From the NCBI GenBank assembly GCA_014727925.1, contig WJMN01000018.1, positions 1-42,604 on the forward strand: DNA of 42,604 nt, read 5' to 3'. The notes below the pieces were generated by a model, which searched no databases, was not told where the DNA came from, and was given only the letters and a program-made list of their open reading frames with translations. This stretch comes from Microcaldota archaeon (lineage in GTDB: Archaea > Micrarchaeota > Micrarchaeia > Anstonellales > Bilamarchaeaceae). This document shows, piece after piece, positions 41,877-42,604 of the stretch. The translations under genes were made by a program, and so were the position numbers. The number at the start of each line of letters is the position of its first letter. Position 1 is the first letter of the stretch.

Positions 41877-41882
41877 AACCAC

Positions 41883-42368
41883 TCACGCTCTGCGGCTCTT
41901 TTTCTTTTCTTCTTTGGGCGGCTCGGTTTTTTTCTTTAGCTGCCTTTCCGGGACAAAAGCAAACTTCTCCTTCCTTCTTTTTCCCTGTATCTGCACTGCC
42001 AGTTCATTTGCAAGAAGGTCGTCCTCATCAGAAACTACATTGTGCTTGAATCTGGCCTCAGCTTTTTTGGGCATATGTGCCCGCTCAAAAATCTTTGCGA
42101 TTTCCTTCTCCTCTTTTTCAGTGAAGGGTTTTTTCTCCTGGAGAATCCGGTAATTTGCTTTTTCCAGGATTTCCGCAAACCGGTTTATATCTCGCTTGGA
42201 GGCTCCGCCCACTTTCAGCGCAGAAAGAAGGCCTGCTGCAAGTACGGTATTCCTTTTCCTTACCCTAGAAAGCATCCTTTCAAGCACACCAGACTCCTTG
42301 TCCGTAAGCTTTCCTTCCACTGCGTTGAGCACTTTTTCGGCAAAGGACGAAAAATCAAATAGCGCCAT
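41883..42368 (-). CDS. Uncharacterised helical protein, 161 aa
   Basis: Not recognised. From the ATG at 42368 it begins MALFDFSSFAEKVLNAVEGK; predicted helical with a long lysine/glutamate-rich C-terminal tail (KRRKEKFAFVPERQLKKKTE and onward). AAGGGG is 9 bases upstream and ACATTTAAAAATA about 25 bases further is a TATA box. The in-frame ATG at 42386 would sit on that promoter and is disfavoured. It is the first gene of a four-gene run ending with nadK. Confidence 0.68.
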   Translation of the reverse strand: MALFDFSSFAEKVLNAVEGKLTDKESGVLERMLSRVRKRNTVLAAGLLSALKVGGASKRDINRFAEILEKANYRILQEKKPFTEKEEKEIAKIFERAHMPKKAEARFKHNVVSDEDDLLANELAVQIQGKRRKEKFAFVPERQLKKKTEPPKEEKKKSRRA

Positions 42369-42500
42369 GTTGGAATTCCCCTTCATATATTTTTAAATGT
42401 TGCCTCCGGCCGGAATTTGAAGCACGCTTTAAAAAAGATTTGGGCAATAAAGTGGAATACGCAAATTGAATCCGGCACAGGAGCCGGCTGCAACTTGTTT

Positions 42501-42604
42501 GGGCCCATAGCTCAGGCTGGTTAGAGCGACGGTCTTATATGGCCACCTCTAATACAATGGTCTAAGACAGCCGTAGGTCAGGGGTTCAAATCCCCTTGGG
42601 CCCA
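42501..42604 (+). tRNA. tRNA-Ile(UAU) with an anticodon-loop intron
   Basis: Acceptor GGGCCCA pairs with TGGGCCC, followed by discriminator A at the last base of the window. The D-arm is GCTC...GAGC, the anticodon stem ACGGT/GCCGT, the variable region AGGTC and the T-arm AGGGG-TTCAAAT-CCCCT. Removing the 29-nt intron leaves the loop CTTATAA with anticodon UAU, which reads the isoleucine codon AUA. The body (GGGCCCA acceptor, A73, short variable loop) fits archaeal tRNA-Ile and rules out class II Leu or Ser. Confidence 0.9.
42540..42568 (+). other. tRNA-Ile intron at position 37/38
   Basis: 29-nt intron with a perfect bulge-helix-bulge: outer helix ACGGT/GCCGT (anticodon stem), 3' bulge ACA, central 4-bp helix CTTA/TAAG, 5' bulge TAT, and inner helix GGCCA/TGGTC. 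Cutting after the second base of each bulge gives the canonical 37/38 junction and the UAU anticodon. Other junctions give anticodons that would need a long variable arm or an A34. Confidence 0.88.

Noticed and set aside
42501-42604. Reading the tRNA at the window end as Ser(UGA) or Leu(UAA) by shifting the intron junction
   Set aside because: Both need a class II long variable arm, which is absent. Only the 37/38 junction gives a perfect bulge-helix-bulge.
1-42604. CRISPR arrays, insertion sequences, rRNA genes
   Set aside because: No regularly spaced direct repeats, transposase motifs with terminal inverted repeats, or conserved rRNA segments could be seen. The ankyrin DNA repeats are coding.

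Overview
The window is archaeal chromosome, not plasmid or phage. The evidence is a family D DNA polymerase (both subunits), Orc1/Cdc6, a GINS subunit, an ATP-dependent DNA ligase, RNA polymerase subunit Rpo7 with Spt4, eukaryote-type ribosomal proteins (S26e, S27e, L44e), aIF2-alpha, Nop10, an STT3/AglB oligosaccharyltransferase, two FtsZ proteins with SepF, class III signal peptides, TATA-box promoters (many placed for leaderless mRNAs), and tRNA introns flanked by bulge-helix-bulge (BHB) motifs. PolD together with FtsZ/SepF argues for a euryarchaeal or DPANN lineage rather than a crenarchaeon. The many short intergenic gaps, unrecognised genes and the tRNA oddities fit a DPANN-type genome (Micrarchaeota/Diapherotrites-like), but the sequence alone does not fix the lineage.

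Layout. 1-5156 (minus): PolD large subunit DP2 (its last residues lie beyond the window), PolD small subunit DP1, a UPF0147 protein, and an intron-containing tRNA-Arg(UCU). 5260-6646: a 28-residue acidic micro-ORF diverging from an unrecognised basic protein. 6638-12020 (minus): STT3/AglB and two tandem FtsZ genes separated by a hairpin. 12172-12757: a VapBC toxin-antitoxin pair. 12899-14611 (minus): DNA ligase. 14754-16147: two related small helical proteins of unknown function. 16181-20078 (minus): endonuclease IV and three lipoprotein genes, one carrying a glycoside-hydrolase-like barrel. 20180-21883: two ankyrin-repeat proteins. 21936-23953: Rpo7, Spt4, a phosphoesterase, S26e and a DUF1805 protein. 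23954-26149 (minus): Orc1/Cdc6, an HD-domain protein and a lipoprotein. 26315-27639: SepF and RNase Z. 27644-30800 (minus): a non-oxidative pentose phosphate operon (ribulose-phosphate 3-epimerase, split transketolase, transaldolase-like aldolase). 30928-34188: GINS, L44e, S27e, aIF2-alpha, Nop10, PAC2-family protein and two pilin-like proteins. 34177-35851 (minus): a duplicated ThyX-like protein and a small unknown. 35965-40266: a 1433-residue alpha-2-macroglobulin. 40263-42368 (minus): NAD kinase, YjbQ, a LAGLIDADG-like protein and an unknown. 42501-42604: an intron-containing tRNA-Ile with a UAU anticodon.

How the genes fit together. Three core processes share this stretch: replication and repair (PolD, Orc1/Cdc6, GINS, ligase, endonuclease IV), cell division (two FtsZ, SepF), and transcription/translation/RNA processing (Rpo7, Spt4, ribosomal proteins, aIF2-alpha, Nop10, RNase Z, tRNAs). 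Around them is a cell-surface layer (AglB, four lipoproteins, two class III signal-peptide proteins, the macroglobulin).

The observations most worth following are the two tRNA introns, one in the T-loop of tRNA-Arg and one in a tRNA-Ile that would read AUA with UAU. Next come the duplicated ThyX whose two halves have lost different parts of the active-site motif, the four-cysteine domain shared by two neighbouring lipoproteins, the archaeal thioester macroglobulin, and a perfect inverted repeat around the sepF TATA box. I found no insertion sequence, CRISPR array, rRNA or intein. No gene-free stretch exceeds 300 bases.
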